64,000 nucleotides of DNA from Tamlana sp. I1 (GCF_015355625.1 NZ_JACLAF010000011.1:62001-126000), one strand, 5' to 3'. Counted from the first letter of the stretch, positions 28,763-37,547 are shown. Made by a program: numbers and translations. Notes: generated by a model not told the origin, from the letters alone.

Positions 28763-28770
28763 TAATTTTG
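28763..28770 (+). promoter_or_regulatory. -7 promoter element (TAATTTTG) of the Kdo-kinase-like gene
   Basis: TAATTTTG matches TAnnTTTG and ends 4 bp before the ATG at 28775, so this mRNA may be leaderless, as suggested for uvrB. Confidence 0.5.
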
Positions 28771-28774
28771 TAAA

Positions 28775-29530
28775 ATGAATTACATAATTAATAAGAGGTT
28801 TCAAGCTTTTGAAACAACCTTAACTAACTTTATAATTAATTTTGATACTCTAGGTGATAACTACGGAAATCAAGATAGAAATTCATTAAAATTATTTCAA
28901 TTACAAGGAGAAACCATAAATGTAAAATCATTTAGGATTCCTAACTTAGTTAATCAAATAGCTTATTGTTTATTTAGAAAAAGCAAAGCACAACGCTCGT
29001 TTGAATATGCTTCCAGACTAAAGGAACTCGGTATTGGAACGCCAAACCCTATAGCATACTACGAATTTAAAAATTTTTTTTTGTTTAAAAAGAGCTTTTA
29101 TATTAGTGAACATTTAAATTATGATTTAACTTATCGTGAATTAACTACCGATTTTAATATCCCAAATTACGAAGCGATTCTTAGAGCTTTTACACGGTTT
29201 ACCTTTCAACTGCACGAAAAAGGAATTCATTTTTTAGACCATTCTCCAGGAAATACCTTAGTTCAGCTAAACAACGGCGATTATAAGTTTTATTTAGTAG
29301 ATTTAAATCGTATGGAATTTAGAGCTTTAGATTTTGAAACCCGTATTAAAAATTTTTCACGATTAACGACTCATAAATCTATGGTAGAAATTATGAGTGA
29401 TGAATATGCGAAATGTTCTAAAGAAAATTATAATAAAGTATTTCAGCTAATGTGGAAGGGTACAAAAGATTTTCAGGAAAAATACCACAGGAAAAGACGC
29501 TTAAAAAAGAAGCTTAAGTTTTGGAAATAA
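28775..29530 (+). CDS. Kdo/lipopolysaccharide kinase-like protein
   Basis: A 251-residue protein of the lipopolysaccharide (Kdo/WaaP-type) kinase family. These phosphorylate Kdo or heptose of the lipid A core. The kinase-like catalytic loop reads HEKGIHFLDHSPGNTLVQ (around residues 148-165), with D-H-S-x-G-N in place of HxDxxxxN. The metal-binding strand is KFYLVDLNRMEFR (Asp of the DFG position). An N-lobe segment VKSFRIPNLVNQIAYCLFRKSKA precedes. It lies among glycosyltransferases, consistent with a role in core oligosaccharide assembly. Confidence 0.85.
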   Translation: MNYIINKRFQAFETTLTNFIINFDTLGDNYGNQDRNSLKLFQLQGETINVKSFRIPNLVNQIAYCLFRKSKAQRSFEYASRLKELGIGTPNPIAYYEFKNFFLFKKSFYISEHLNYDLTYRELTTDFNIPNYEAILRAFTRFTFQLHEKGIHFLDHSPGNTLVQLNNGDYKFYLVDLNRMEFRALDFETRIKNFSRLTTHKSMVEIMSDEYAKCSKENYNKVFQLMWKGTKDFQEKYHRKRRLKKKLKFWK

Positions 29531-29711
29531 GTTAATTTATCTTTATTAATAACACCAATGTGTTTCGCTTTTTGAAGTGATTTTTAAGGAAGCAAATATT
29601 TTTTTGTAGTCCAGTTGACTAGAAACCGTAATTTAAAAATAAAACCCATTTAACAACTTAGTAGTATAAAAAGCTAGTGTAATCTTATCCAATTTAGAAC
29701 TGCTTAAGTTT

Positions 29712-30665
29712 TTAATTTTTAATTTCGAATATAGTGTCTACAAAACGATCAACAGTAAATTTATTGAATACGTCTTCATTTAAAGGGACATAATCTTTCG
29801 ATAAAAATGTGCTATCAATTTTAATGTTTTCAGGGTCTAAAACCATAATATTATTAGGGTTATAAAACTCGTAACCAGTTATTGTACTATTGGTTGTTAT
29901 AAGTTTTTTTTGATATGCAAGAGCTTCAAAAACTCTAAAGCTTAACCCATTATGCCCGTCTCTTACTAAATCTAATAATATTTTAGAGTGTTCTAAATAC
30001 CATTTTAATTGTTTTAAATCAATTTCATCATTAGAAAACTCAATGTTTTTATAAAGATTAGAAGGTTTTTTTTGGCTAACAATTATAAATTTATAGTTAC
30101 TGTTAATAGTATCTAACTGTCTAGCAATTTCATTCAATTGTGGTATTCTTTGGTCAGGTGACATCACAATAAATACATCATATTTGAAATGATGTTTTAT
30201 TTCTTGTTTTTCTAAGTATATGTAATTGGTTAAGTGTGTAAAATTAAAGGTTTTTACATCATCAAGATCAAAGGAATATATCTTATCAAATACATTATCA
30301 AGTAAATGATCAATTGGGAACCGTTTGCAACTATCATAGATGTAAGCCACATATTTTTTAGTAAACGATTTTATTTTTAAATGAGCCTGTTTATCTATTA
30401 AATCAGGCCTTATACACAAAATATAATCTTGTTTTCCCATTCTATTTAATTCAGTAAGAATGAACTCCTGACGTTTTATTTTTTTTATGTTTCTTTTAAA
30501 AAATAATTTTGAAAGAAAATTACCTGTTTTGTAAAAAAAGTTTTTGTATTCGTATTTATACTGACTAATATCAATATGAGTTACATCTACACCTTTCTTT
30601 TGTAGAGATTCGACGATGTGATAGTCGTAATTCCAGTAATCAAAGCTAATAAGGCAGACTTTCAT
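29712..30665 (-). CDS. CgeB-like glycosyltransferase
   Basis: A 317-residue glycosyltransferase-like protein without signal or membrane segments. The ATG at 30665 (MKVCLISFDYWNYDYHIVES) is the start, because a TAAATTTG promoter element at 30693-30700 overlaps the longer frame. The C-terminal half has LKQLKWYLEHSKILLDLVRD, then GHNGLSFRVFEALAYQKKLI and TTNSTITGYEFYNPNNIMVL, the layout of CgeB-type GT-B enzymes (R-x-F-E donor site). It probably contributes to a surface glycan. It stands opposite to the GT2 genes that start at 30776. Confidence 0.75.
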   Translation of the reverse strand: MKVCLISFDYWNYDYHIVESLQKKGVDVTHIDISQYKYEYKNFFYKTGNFLSKLFFKRNIKKIKRQEFILTELNRMGKQDYILCIRPDLIDKQAHLKIKSFTKKYVAYIYDSCKRFPIDHLLDNVFDKIYSFDLDDVKTFNFTHLTNYIYLEKQEIKHHFKYDVFIVMSPDQRIPQLNEIARQLDTINSNYKFIIVSQKKPSNLYKNIEFSNDEIDLKQLKWYLEHSKILLDLVRDGHNGLSFRVFEALAYQKKLITTNSTITGYEFYNPNNIMVLDPENIKIDSTFLSKDYVPLNEDVFNKFTVDRFVDTIFEIKN

Positions 30666-30692
30666 ATGATGTGTTAAGTTATATTTAAGTTT

Positions 30693-30700
30693 CAAATTTA
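30693..30700 (-). promoter_or_regulatory. -7 promoter element (TAAATTTG) of the CgeB-like gene
   Basis: Minus-strand TAAATTTG, 27 bp before the ATG at 30665. Confidence 0.5.
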
Positions 30701-30741
30701 CCTTTTTTTTAGTTATCCATTTCAGATGTATTTAAGTATCG

Positions 30742-30749
30742 TATATTTG
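30742..30749 (+). promoter_or_regulatory. -7 promoter element (TATATTTG) of the GT2 gene pair
   Basis: TATATTTG lies 26 bp before the ATG at 30776. It stands back to back with the minus-strand promoter at 30693-30700. Confidence 0.55.
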
Positions 30750-30775
30750 TTTTTCAGTTTTCAAACTACTTTTTT

Positions 30776-31648
30776 ATGAATAAAATCCAAGTAGGCTTTT
30801 TAGTGTCTTATGATTATCAGCTTCTAAAAAATGCTATTCCTTTGGTTTATAGTGAAGCAGATACTATTTTTTTAGCGGTTGATATAAATAGAAAAACTTG
30901 GAATGGTGCATCTATAGATATTTCGGAAGACTTTTTTACTTGGATAAAGGCTTTTGATACCGAACATAAAATTCAACTTTTTGAGGAAAGCTTTTATGTT
31001 CCTGAGTTGTCAACCATGGCTTGTGAAGTTAGAGAACGAAAAATGTTGGCAGAAAAAATGGGAGTGGGAAATTGGATTATTCAATTAGATGCTGATGAAT
31101 ATTTTATAAATTTTAAGCGTTTTGTTGATTTCCTGAAAAGTAAAAACCATTATTTAGTAAATCCCGAGAAGCATAAAATACAAATTCAGCCATTTCATGT
31201 GAGTTTATATAAAAAGACCGAAAACGGTTATTTGTATGTAAATGAAGCAACAAAAACGGTGGTGGCTACCAATTATCCAGATTATAAAATAGGGCGAAAA
31301 ACCAGAGGCAAAGTTGTGTATTTTAATGCCTTAATATTACATGAGTGTTTGGCTAGAGATCGAAAAGATTTAGTACAAAAACTTACTAATTGGGGACACA
31401 ATGAAGAAGTAGATCTGGAAGGGTTTATGAAAAAATGGGATGCTGTAAACGAGACCAATTATAAAGACTTTGAAAATTTCTTTTTTTTAGAACCTGAAAA
31501 ATGGAAACATTTAGATTTTGTAAAAGGAAAAAATTTCAAAAAGCTTTTTGAAAATTTCAGAAACGAAAAAGAAAAAGCATTGTATAAATCCGATTTTTTT
31601 ATTTTTAAAAAAAATTTAGGACAATTCTTCAAATACCTATTTAAATAA
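30776..31648 (+). CDS. Glycosyltransferase family 2 protein
   Basis: A 290-residue GT-A-like enzyme. The Rossmann-like N-terminus reads VGFLVSYDYQLLKNAIPLVY and TIFLAVDINRKTWNG. The metal/donor site is the DxD-type WIIQLDADEYF (about residues 100-112), preceded by CEVRERKMLAEKMG. The C-terminal part (PFHVSLYKKTENGYLYV and RGKVVYFNALILHECLAR) would bind the acceptor. It starts a two-gene set with the TTG-started GT2 gene 9 bp downstream. The glycan made is unknown; lipopolysaccharide core is the likeliest given the neighbours. Confidence 0.85.
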   Translation: MNKIQVGFLVSYDYQLLKNAIPLVYSEADTIFLAVDINRKTWNGASIDISEDFFTWIKAFDTEHKIQLFEESFYVPELSTMACEVRERKMLAEKMGVGNWIIQLDADEYFINFKRFVDFLKSKNHYLVNPEKHKIQIQPFHVSLYKKTENGYLYVNEATKTVVATNYPDYKIGRKTRGKVVYFNALILHECLARDRKDLVQKLTNWGHNEEVDLEGFMKKWDAVNETNYKDFENFFFLEPEKWKHLDFVKGKNFKKLFENFRNEKEKALYKSDFFIFKKNLGQFFKYLFK

Positions 31649-31657
31649 AGAAAACAT

Positions 31658-32449
31658 TTGAAAGCGACTTTAATATTATCTACTTATAATTGGCCCGAAG
31701 CTTTAGAGCTTGTTCTTGAAAGCGTAAAAGCTCAACAAGTATTACCGTTTGAGGTAATTGTAGCTGATGATGGCTCTAAGGAAGACACAAAAGACCTGAT
31801 AGAGCATTATAAAAATAATTTTCCAGTGCCGCTAATTCATGTTTGGCATGAAGATGAAGGGTTTACTAAAGCAACTATATTAAATAAAGCTATCGCAAAA
31901 GCAAAAGGGACTTATATTATACAAGCAGATGGCGATTGTATTTTACATCGAGCCTTTGTAAAAGATCATATTGATTTTGCAATAAAAAACGGCTATTTAT
32001 ATGGAAGTCGTGTGAATATACAAAAAGCGTATTTGCCTGCTTTATTTGAAAAAAAACAGATTAAATTTTCTGCTTTTTCTAGAGGAATTAAAAAAAGAAC
32101 TCGTGCTTTACATTTTCCTATACTAAGCAGTTTGTACACTAAGAAGGATGAGTTTTCTAAAAAATTTAGAGGATGTAATACTTCATTTTTCAAAAGTGAT
32201 TTTGTTGCTGTTAATGGTTACAATGAAGATATAAAAGGTTGGGGTAGAGAAGACTCTGAATTGGCATTACGATTTCATAATTTCGGGTTACAATCTAGAA
32301 GATTACGGTATAGAGGTATTGTTTTTCATATTTTCCACGTGGAAAAGTCAAAAGCACAACTTGAAGCTAATAATAATATTGAACAACAAACCATTAAAGA
32401 AAAAGCAGTTTGGTGTGTAAATGGTGTAGATAAATATTTAGTCAACTAA
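31658..32449 (+). CDS. Glycosyltransferase family 2 protein (TTG start)
   Basis: A 263-residue GT-A enzyme with the full set of family motifs: LILSTYNWPEALELVLESV, VIVADDGSKEDT, QADGDCILHRAF and a galactosyltransferase-type C-terminal part RGCNTSFFKSDFVAVNGY plus KGWGREDSELALRFH. The catalytic base region is the ED of GREDSE. The family N-terminus MKATLILSTYN can only be read from TTG at 31658; there is no in-frame ATG nearby, so a TTG start is inferred. It ends inside the terminal codons of the convergent GT2 gene at 32438 (12-bp overlap). Confidence 0.9.
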   Translation: MKATLILSTYNWPEALELVLESVKAQQVLPFEVIVADDGSKEDTKDLIEHYKNNFPVPLIHVWHEDEGFTKATILNKAIAKAKGTYIIQADGDCILHRAFVKDHIDFAIKNGYLYGSRVNIQKAYLPALFEKKQIKFSAFSRGIKKRTRALHFPILSSLYTKKDEFSKKFRGCNTSFFKSDFVAVNGYNEDIKGWGREDSELALRFHNFGLQSRRLRYRGIVFHIFHVEKSKAQLEANNNIEQQTIKEKAVWCVNGVDKYLVN

Positions 32450-33196
32450 TGTTTTCAACATTTGATACCTGTAATACACACCATAAGCACTTAAATAACA
32501 AATTTCGAAACCTTCTTTGCCGTCCAAAAAGCCTAGCCTGAAAATATAATTCACTATAAATTTATAGCAAGGCCTGATGTAAAAATGAAAAAAGTTGGGT
32601 TTTATGCCTTTTTTGTGCAACTCTATGGCCTTTAGTTTGGCATAATGTTCCATTTTAGACTTATAATGGGCAGCACTATCAAAACAATAGTGAAGGATAT
32701 TATGCTCTAAAAGCGCACTTTTGCCATCTATTTGTGGCATTTCATGTACTATTTTGTCTTTTATATAAGTCACCTTATCTTTTTTGAACAGGCGGTAGGT
32801 GGTGTCGGTTTGAAAACCACTAAAACGAATGCGTTTTTTCTTGAAGAAAAACAGACGTTTTATCATAAAAGCAACAGCATCTTGGGGTTGGTTTATGGTT
32901 TCTAATATTTCTGTTTTTAATTTGTCTGTAATACGTTCATCGGCGTCAATAAATAAAATCCACTCATGATTGGCTTGCTGAATTGCAAAATTTCTTTGAT
33001 CGGCAAAGTTTTTAAATTCACGCTGAAAGATTGTAACGTTTTTTAATGCTGAAAGTTTTTCAAAAGTACCATCGGTGCTAAAGGAATCCACAACAATAAT
33101 TTCATCTGCAAAGCTGATGTTTTTTATAACATCTTCAATATGATTTACTTCATTTAAAGTAATTATTAAAGCAGATATTTTTTTTGAATGCGTCAA
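32438..33196 (-). CDS. Glycosyltransferase family 2 protein (WaaE/KdtX-like)
   Basis: A 252-residue GT-A enzyme of the type that adds a glucose to the inner lipopolysaccharide core (WaaE/KdtX branch). Motifs: SALIITLNEVNHIEDVIKNI, ADEIIVVDSFSTDGTFE, FADQRNFAIQQANHEWILFI, DADERIT and RLFKKDKVTYIKDKIVHEMP. The LNE and DSFSTDGT words distinguish this branch from other GT2 enzymes. Together with the GT9 and Kdo-kinase-like proteins it supports lipopolysaccharide core biosynthesis as the theme of the cluster. Its 3' end overlaps the opposite GT2 gene. Confidence 0.9.
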   Translation of the reverse strand: MTHSKKISALIITLNEVNHIEDVIKNISFADEIIVVDSFSTDGTFEKLSALKNVTIFQREFKNFADQRNFAIQQANHEWILFIDADERITDKLKTEILETINQPQDAVAFMIKRLFFFKKKRIRFSGFQTDTTYRLFKKDKVTYIKDKIVHEMPQIDGKSALLEHNILHYCFDSAAHYKSKMEHYAKLKAIELHKKGIKPNFFHFYIRPCYKFIVNYIFRLGFLDGKEGFEICYLSAYGVYYRYQMLKTLVD

Positions 33197-33268
33197 ATTA
33201 TTAAACGTTTGTTGGTAAAAATAGCTATTATAACTTAAGTTTTTGGCTATTTATTAGAAAAGCGAAAT

Positions 33269-34315
33269 CTATGTTTTTAAAAAGTTTTTTAGTTGCTCTA
33301 TAAACAGTTCAGGCTTAAATTCTTGATAAAGCTGAGTCGCTTCTCCTTTAAATGCTTTTTCTGGTTTATTATAAATTTCTGGCTTAAAATCTTTTAAGTG
33401 TACACTTACATTCTGGTTGTTTTCAAAAAGATTCCATGTGTTTTTATCAATCCATGGCGAAAAAATAGCAAAGGTTTTTATTTGTAATGCTTTTGCCATA
33501 TTTATAGCACCACCTTCGTTACCAATTAAAGCATTGCAATGCTTTGTTATGGCTAGGAATTCACGTAAACTTTTACCAAACACATTAAAATAAATTTGTT
33601 TTTTAGTTACAGGTTGGCATAAATTATAAATACTTTCAGCTTCTGTTTTCTGATTGGGAATGTAATTAAATAGTATTTGAGCATCTGGTTTTTCAGCAAT
33701 AATAGCATCAATAATTTGGGCCATGTAGCTGAAGGGATATGTTTTATTGGGCCCACTGCCTAATACACCAATCATATACAAAGGCTGGTCTAATTGAATG
33801 TTGTTTTTTTCAAGAAATGTTTTACTATTCGAAATTTCTTCAGCAGTTAAATATATTTTCGGACTGATAGACGAGGCTTCAATACCTAAGGGTTCTAACA
33901 ATTGCATGCGGTGCAAAATGGCTAAATTCCCACCAGTTAAATCTTTGACTCTTTTAATATTATGATGGTATAAAAAAGTGGTGTAAGGTTTATGATAAGA
34001 AATTTTAGTTTTAGCCTGAGAAAAAGCGGTTATAATATTGCTAGAAATTTTAGAATAAACATCGATAACAATATCGTATTGTTTAGCTTTTATACGCTTT
34101 GCAAATTGAAGTAATGCCTTTTTACTCGTTTCTTCTTTTTTAGTGAAGAAAATAAAATCATCTATAAAAGGATTGTTTTCTACAACAGGAAAGGTGTGCT
34201 CATTAATTAAATAATGTAATTGAGCGTTTGGATATTTATGGCGAAGTGCTTCAAACAGAATACTGCTTGTAAGCACGTCGCCAATCATTTTTTGTTGTAT
34301 AACAAGAATATTCAC
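33269..34315 (-). CDS. Glycosyltransferase family 9 (heptosyltransferase-like)
   Basis: A 348-residue GT-B enzyme of the ADP-heptose:LPS heptosyltransferase family. N-lobe: MNILVIQQKMIGDVLTSSIL, with the family's R/Q-x-x-x-GD-x-L pattern, then YPNAQLHYLINE and FAKRIKAKQYDIVIDVYSK. C-lobe: IGVLGSGPNKTYPFSYMAQI and HCNALIGNEGGAINMAKALQ (the donor-binding GNEGG turn). Its start codon abuts the dapD stop (34316), so it is read through from dapD's promoter or coupled to it. Confidence 0.92.
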   Translation of the reverse strand: MNILVIQQKMIGDVLTSSILFEALRHKYPNAQLHYLINEHTFPVVENNPFIDDFIFFTKKEETSKKALLQFAKRIKAKQYDIVIDVYSKISSNIITAFSQAKTKISYHKPYTTFLYHHNIKRVKDLTGGNLAILHRMQLLEPLGIEASSISPKIYLTAEEISNSKTFLEKNNIQLDQPLYMIGVLGSGPNKTYPFSYMAQIIDAIIAEKPDAQILFNYIPNQKTEAESIYNLCQPVTKKQIYFNVFGKSLREFLAITKHCNALIGNEGGAINMAKALQIKTFAIFSPWIDKNTWNLFENNQNVSVHLKDFKPEIYNKPEKAFKGEATQLYQEFKPELFIEQLKNFLKT

Positions 34316-35131
34316 TTATACCGCTACACTGTGCTCACGAAGTGCATCGTTAAGCGATGTTTTTTTGTTGGTGCTTTCTTTACGTTTACCAATAATTAAA
34401 GCACAAGGTACATTGTAAGTTCCAGAAGGGAATTCTTTAGCATAACTACCAGGAATAACAACAGAACGTGCAGGTACAACACCTTTATATTCTATAGGTT
34501 CATCGCCAGTTACATCAATAATTTTTGTACTCATTGTTAAGGTAACACCAGCACCTAAAACCGCTTCAGTTTCAACGCGAACACCTTCAACAACAATACA
34601 TCTGCTTCCTATAAACGCATTATCTTCAATAATTACTGGAGCAGCTTGTAATGGCTCTAAAACACCACCAATACCAACACCACCAGATAAGTGAACGTTT
34701 TTACCAATTTGTGCACAACTTCCAACCGTAGCCCATGTGTCAACCATAGTACCTTCATCTACATAAGCACCAATATTTACATAACTAGGCATTAAAATAG
34801 TTCCAGCCGAAATATAAGCTCCGTGTCTTGCAACAGCGTGAGGTACTACACGAATACCTTTTTCAGCATAACCTGTTTTTAAAGGAATTTTATCGTGAAA
34901 TTCTAAAGGGCCACATTCTATAGTTTCCATTTTTTGAATTGGGAAATATAAAACAACACCTTTTTTAACCCACTCGTTAACTTGCCAACCACCTTCAACA
35001 GGTTCTGCAACTCTTAATTCTCCAGCGTCTAATAAATCGACAACCTTTCTAATTGCCGCGATTGTCTTGTCCTCACTTAAAAGCGCTCTATCATTCCAAG
35101 CGTTTTCTATGATTTGTTGTAATTCTGTCAT
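34316..35131 (-). CDS. dapD: 2,3,4,5-tetrahydropyridine-2,6-dicarboxylate N-succinyltransferase
   Basis: A 271-residue left-handed beta-helix acyltransferase of the succinylase branch of lysine and meso-diaminopimelate synthesis. N-terminal helices (MTELQQIIENAWNDRALLSE), then hexapeptide repeats (VNIGAYVDEGTMVDTWATVG, KNVHLSGGVGIGGVLEPLQA) and C-terminal PARSVVIPGSYAKEF. The frame continues to TTG at 35152, but the -7 promoter element overlaps that codon; the ATG at 35131 is therefore the start. It is directly followed by the GT9 gene with no gap. Confidence 0.96.
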   Translation of the reverse strand: MTELQQIIENAWNDRALLSEDKTIAAIRKVVDLLDAGELRVAEPVEGGWQVNEWVKKGVVLYFPIQKMETIECGPLEFHDKIPLKTGYAEKGIRVVPHAVARHGAYISAGTILMPSYVNIGAYVDEGTMVDTWATVGSCAQIGKNVHLSGGVGIGGVLEPLQAAPVIIEDNAFIGSRCIVVEGVRVETEAVLGAGVTLTMSTKIIDVTGDEPIEYKGVVPARSVVIPGSYAKEFPSGTYNVPCALIIGKRKESTNKKTSLNDALREHSVAV

Positions 35132-35149
35132 TGATATAAATATTTTAAG

Positions 35150-35157
35150 CAAATATA
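35150..35157 (-). promoter_or_regulatory. -7 promoter element (TATATTTG) of dapD
   Basis: Minus-strand TATATTTG, 18 bp before the dapD ATG. It decides the start of dapD. Confidence 0.65.
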
Positions 35158-35473
35158 CTAGCTATCATTTAAAAAGGGAATGTATTTATTAAATTAATAA
35201 GCATGTTTGTATTAGAAAAGAAGAAATTTAATTGTTGTTTTTATTAGGAGAAACGCAATACCTTTTCAATTTTAACAAAGATAAAATTGGAAAATAACAT
35301 TTTATTAACTACATTTATCGGCGTAATTTGCACTTAATCGATACTTTAGTGAAATTTTGTAACAGAACTAGTAAACGATTTAATTTTAGAATATAGCTAG
35401 TTTATTAGCAGTTATGGGTTTTATTGGATGTATTTTGAGGGAAATAATCAACTAACCAACTAATTTCGAGCAC
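35158..35473. other. Gene-free stretch between dapD and the small secreted protein
   Basis: 316 bp with only the dapD promoter at its left edge. I see no RNA gene, repeat or further open frame that can be supported; stop codons are dense in all frames. Confidence 0.5.
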
Positions 35474-35764
35474 GTGAAAATAAATTTACACCTTGTATTC
35501 ATTTTTTTGTTCTTTTTTTCTGTGGGATACGCCCAAAAAAAAGAAACACCTTTAGAAGTTGAAGCAACTAAAACGGAATCAATTTTAAAAGATGTTAAAG
35601 TTGATTTAAAGCCTGACAGCAGCGCTTTATTAGTGAACGAATTAAAAATGATGCCTTTGGCTGATTTCAAAAAAAGCGATATTCGTTTGTATTTTAACCG
35701 ACAGAAAAAAGTAAGAAACATAACCATTGTATTTCCAAAAATGATCATGGAAGCCTTGGCTTAA
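35474..35764 (+). CDS. Small exported protein of unknown function (GTG start)
   Basis: A 96-residue protein with a convincing signal peptide (MKINLHLVFIFLFFFSVGYA, then QKKET), read from GTG at 35474 since no ATG precedes the signal. The mature part is short and charged (VEATKTESILKDVKVDLKPD, then LNFRQKK-like basic strand YFNRQKKVRNITIVFPK). No family is recognised. A terminator follows 35 bp after the stop, so it is a single-gene unit. An overlapping minus-strand frame at 35452-35748 is rejected. Confidence 0.65.
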   Translation: MKINLHLVFIFLFFFSVGYAQKKETPLEVEATKTESILKDVKVDLKPDSSALLVNELKMMPLADFKKSDIRLYFNRQKKVRNITIVFPKMIMEALA

Positions 35765-35799
35765 ATCAAATAATAAAAAATATTTTAGCTTTAAAAGCG

Positions 35800-35836
35800 A
35801 ATAAAGACTGTCTGAAAGGGCGGTCTTTATTTTTAT
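35800..35836 (+). terminator. Rho-independent terminator before ruvX
   Basis: Nine-base arms AATAAAGAC / GTCTTTATT with a 14-nt loop, followed by T-rich sequence. The inner bases can extend the stem. Confidence 0.75.
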
Positions 35837-35842
35837 AAGACT

Positions 35843-35850
35843 TAATTTTG
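35843..35850 (+). promoter_or_regulatory. -7 promoter element (TAATTTTG) of ruvX
   Basis: TAATTTTG matches TAnnTTTG, 11 bp upstream of the ruvX ATG and just after the preceding terminator. Confidence 0.5.
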
Positions 35851-35861
35851 CAAAAAAAAGT

Positions 35862-36272
35862 ATGGCACGCATTTTAGCATTAGATTATGGAACCAAAAGA
35901 ACAGGAATCGCTGTAACCGATGCTATGCAAATTATAGCTTCAGGATTAACCACGGTTAATACTAAAGAGTTATTAACTTTTCTTAAAGATTATACGAAAC
36001 AAGAACAAGTCGAATTGTTTTTGGTTGGCGAACCTAAACAAATGGACAATACAGCGTCGCAGAGTGAAGCCTATATTGTTCCGTTTTTAGCCAAGTTAGA
36101 AAAAGCGTTCCCAAACATTCCAATTAAGCGTGTCGATGAGCGTTTTACCTCAAAAATGGCCTTTCAAACCATGATAGATAGTGGTTTAAATAAAAAACAA
36201 AGACAAAATAAAGCGCTAATAGATGAAATTAGTGCGACTATAATTTTACAAGATTATCTGCATAAATTATAA
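35862..36272 (+). CDS. ruvX: Putative pre-16S rRNA nuclease / Holliday junction resolvase-like protein (YqgF/RuvX)
   Basis: A 136-residue RNase H-fold protein. Motifs: ILALDYGTKRTGIAVTDAMQ with the first catalytic Asp (D8), LFLVGEPKQMDNTASQSEAY, RVDERFTSKMAFQ with the E/R pair, and ALIDEISATIILQDYL with the final acidic residue. Length matches the family. It is essential in many bacteria, where it trims the 5' end of 16S rRNA. It is followed 123 bp later by def, a frequent pairing in flavobacteria. Confidence 0.94.
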   Translation: MARILALDYGTKRTGIAVTDAMQIIASGLTTVNTKELLTFLKDYTKQEQVELFLVGEPKQMDNTASQSEAYIVPFLAKLEKAFPNIPIKRVDERFTSKMAFQTMIDSGLNKKQRQNKALIDEISATIILQDYLHKL

Positions 36273-36365
36273 TTGATAGTACCAATTGTATGTTTTTTGT
36301 TTAATTATGATGAAAAATACTTTTACTATACACTTAGTTTTATGTCTTTTTATAAAGAAGTGTTG

Positions 36366-36373
36366 TATTTTTG
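36366..36373 (+). promoter_or_regulatory. -7 promoter element (TATTTTTG) of def
   Basis: TATTTTTG matches TAnnTTTG, 22 bp before the def ATG. Confidence 0.5.
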
Positions 36374-36395
36374 CAGACATTAATAAAAGCACATA

Positions 36396-36986
36396 ATGAT
36401 TTTACCAATTGTAGCCTACGGCGATCCTGTTTTAAAAAAGGAAGCTAAAGACATAACCAGAGATTACCCTAAACTTGATGAACTGTTAGAGAACATGTTC
36501 GAAACCATGTATAACGCCTTTGGAGTTGGTTTGGCAGCACCTCAAGTTGGATTACCAATTCGATTATTTGTTATAGATACCACACCTTTTTCAGAGGATG
36601 ATGATTTATCAGAAGACGAAAAAGCAGCTTTAATCGGGTTTAAACGTGTGTTTATAAATGCCAAGATTATTGATGAAAGTGGTCATGAGTGGGCGTTTAA
36701 CGAAGGGTGTTTAAGTATTCCAGATGTTCGTGAAGATGTTTTTAGAAAACCAAACATTACCATTGAGTATTTAGATGAAAATTTTGAAGCACACACCGAA
36801 TCGTTTGATGGTTTAGTGGCGCGAGTTATTCAGCATGAATACGATCATATAGACGGGGTATTATTCACTGATAAATTATCGAGTTTAAAAAAACGATTAA
36901 TAAAAGGCAAGCTTTCTAACATATCAAAAGGAAAGATAAATGTAGATTATAGAATGCGTTTCCCAGATCAAAAAAAGAAACGATAA
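36396..36986 (+). CDS. def: Peptide deformylase
   Basis: A 196-residue metalloenzyme that removes the N-formyl group from new polypeptides. All three motifs are present: GVGLAAPQVG (residues 43-52), EGCLSIP with metal ligand Cys105, and QHEYDH with ligands His147 and His151 and catalytic Glu148. A 20-residue acidic insertion (PFSEDDDLSEDEKAALIG) between motifs 1 and 2 is usual for Bacteroidota. The next gene (DUF5606) starts 54 bp downstream in the same direction. Confidence 0.97.
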   Translation: MILPIVAYGDPVLKKEAKDITRDYPKLDELLENMFETMYNAFGVGLAAPQVGLPIRLFVIDTTPFSEDDDLSEDEKAALIGFKRVFINAKIIDESGHEWAFNEGCLSIPDVREDVFRKPNITIEYLDENFEAHTESFDGLVARVIQHEYDHIDGVLFTDKLSSLKKRLIKGKLSNISKGKINVDYRMRFPDQKKKR

Positions 36987-37040
36987 TATTTGCAAGACAT
37001 CAATAAACATTTAATATTTGCCACTTTTAAAAAGTAATAT

Positions 37041-37469
37041 ATGAGTTTAGAAAAAGTTATATCAATTGCAGGAAAGCCAGGATTATATAAATTAGTAACA
37101 CAAACACGCGGTGGTTTTGTTGCAGAATCTTTAATCGATAGTAAGCGTATTTCTGTAAGTGCACAAAATAATGTTAGTGTATTAAGCGAAATTGCTATTT
37201 ATACTTTAAACGAAGAAGTGCCTTTAAAACAAGTTTTAGAGAACATTAAGAAGAAAGAAAATGGTGCACCAGCTTCTGTAAAACCTAAAGACAGTAAAGA
37301 TAAATTAGAAGAATATTTCTTTGGAATATTACCAGAATACGATGAAGATCGTGTGTATGCTAGCGATATTAAAAAAGTAATACAGTGGTATAACTTATTA
37401 CAACAGCACAATATGTTAGATAATTTGGTTGATGACGAAGATGCTGCAAAACCTTCAAATGAAGAATAA
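37041..37469 (+). CDS. DUF5606 domain-containing protein
   Basis: A 142-residue cytoplasmic protein found throughout Bacteroidota directly after peptide deformylase and RuvX. The N-terminal half begins MSLEKVISIAGKPGLYKLVT and reads as a small beta-rich domain; the C-terminal half is helical (DRVYASDIKKVIQWYNLLQQ) and acidic. Function unknown. The conserved ruvX-def-DUF5606 order suggests some link to ribosome or translation quality, but that is inference only. A strong terminator follows. Confidence 0.85.
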   Translation: MSLEKVISIAGKPGLYKLVTQTRGGFVAESLIDSKRISVSAQNNVSVLSEIAIYTLNEEVPLKQVLENIKKKENGAPASVKPKDSKDKLEEYFFGILPEYDEDRVYASDIKKVIQWYNLLQQHNMLDNLVDDEDAAKPSNEE

Positions 37470-37497
37470 TAAGCAAACGCCTTACTAGTAATATAAG

Positions 37498-37523
37498 CCT
37501 CCTTTTTTTAAGGAGGTTTTTTT
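37498..37523 (+). terminator. Rho-independent terminator after the DUF5606 gene
   Basis: Perfect seven-base stem CCTCCTT / AAGGAGG around a T5 loop, followed by seven T residues. Confidence 0.9.
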
Positions 37524-37547
37524 ATGGCTTTTCGTTAATTTTATCAA

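Noticed and set aside
35452-35748. Minus-strand 98-codon frame overlapping the small exported protein
   Set aside because: The plus-strand frame has a clear signal peptide and a following terminator; the minus frame shows nothing recognisable.
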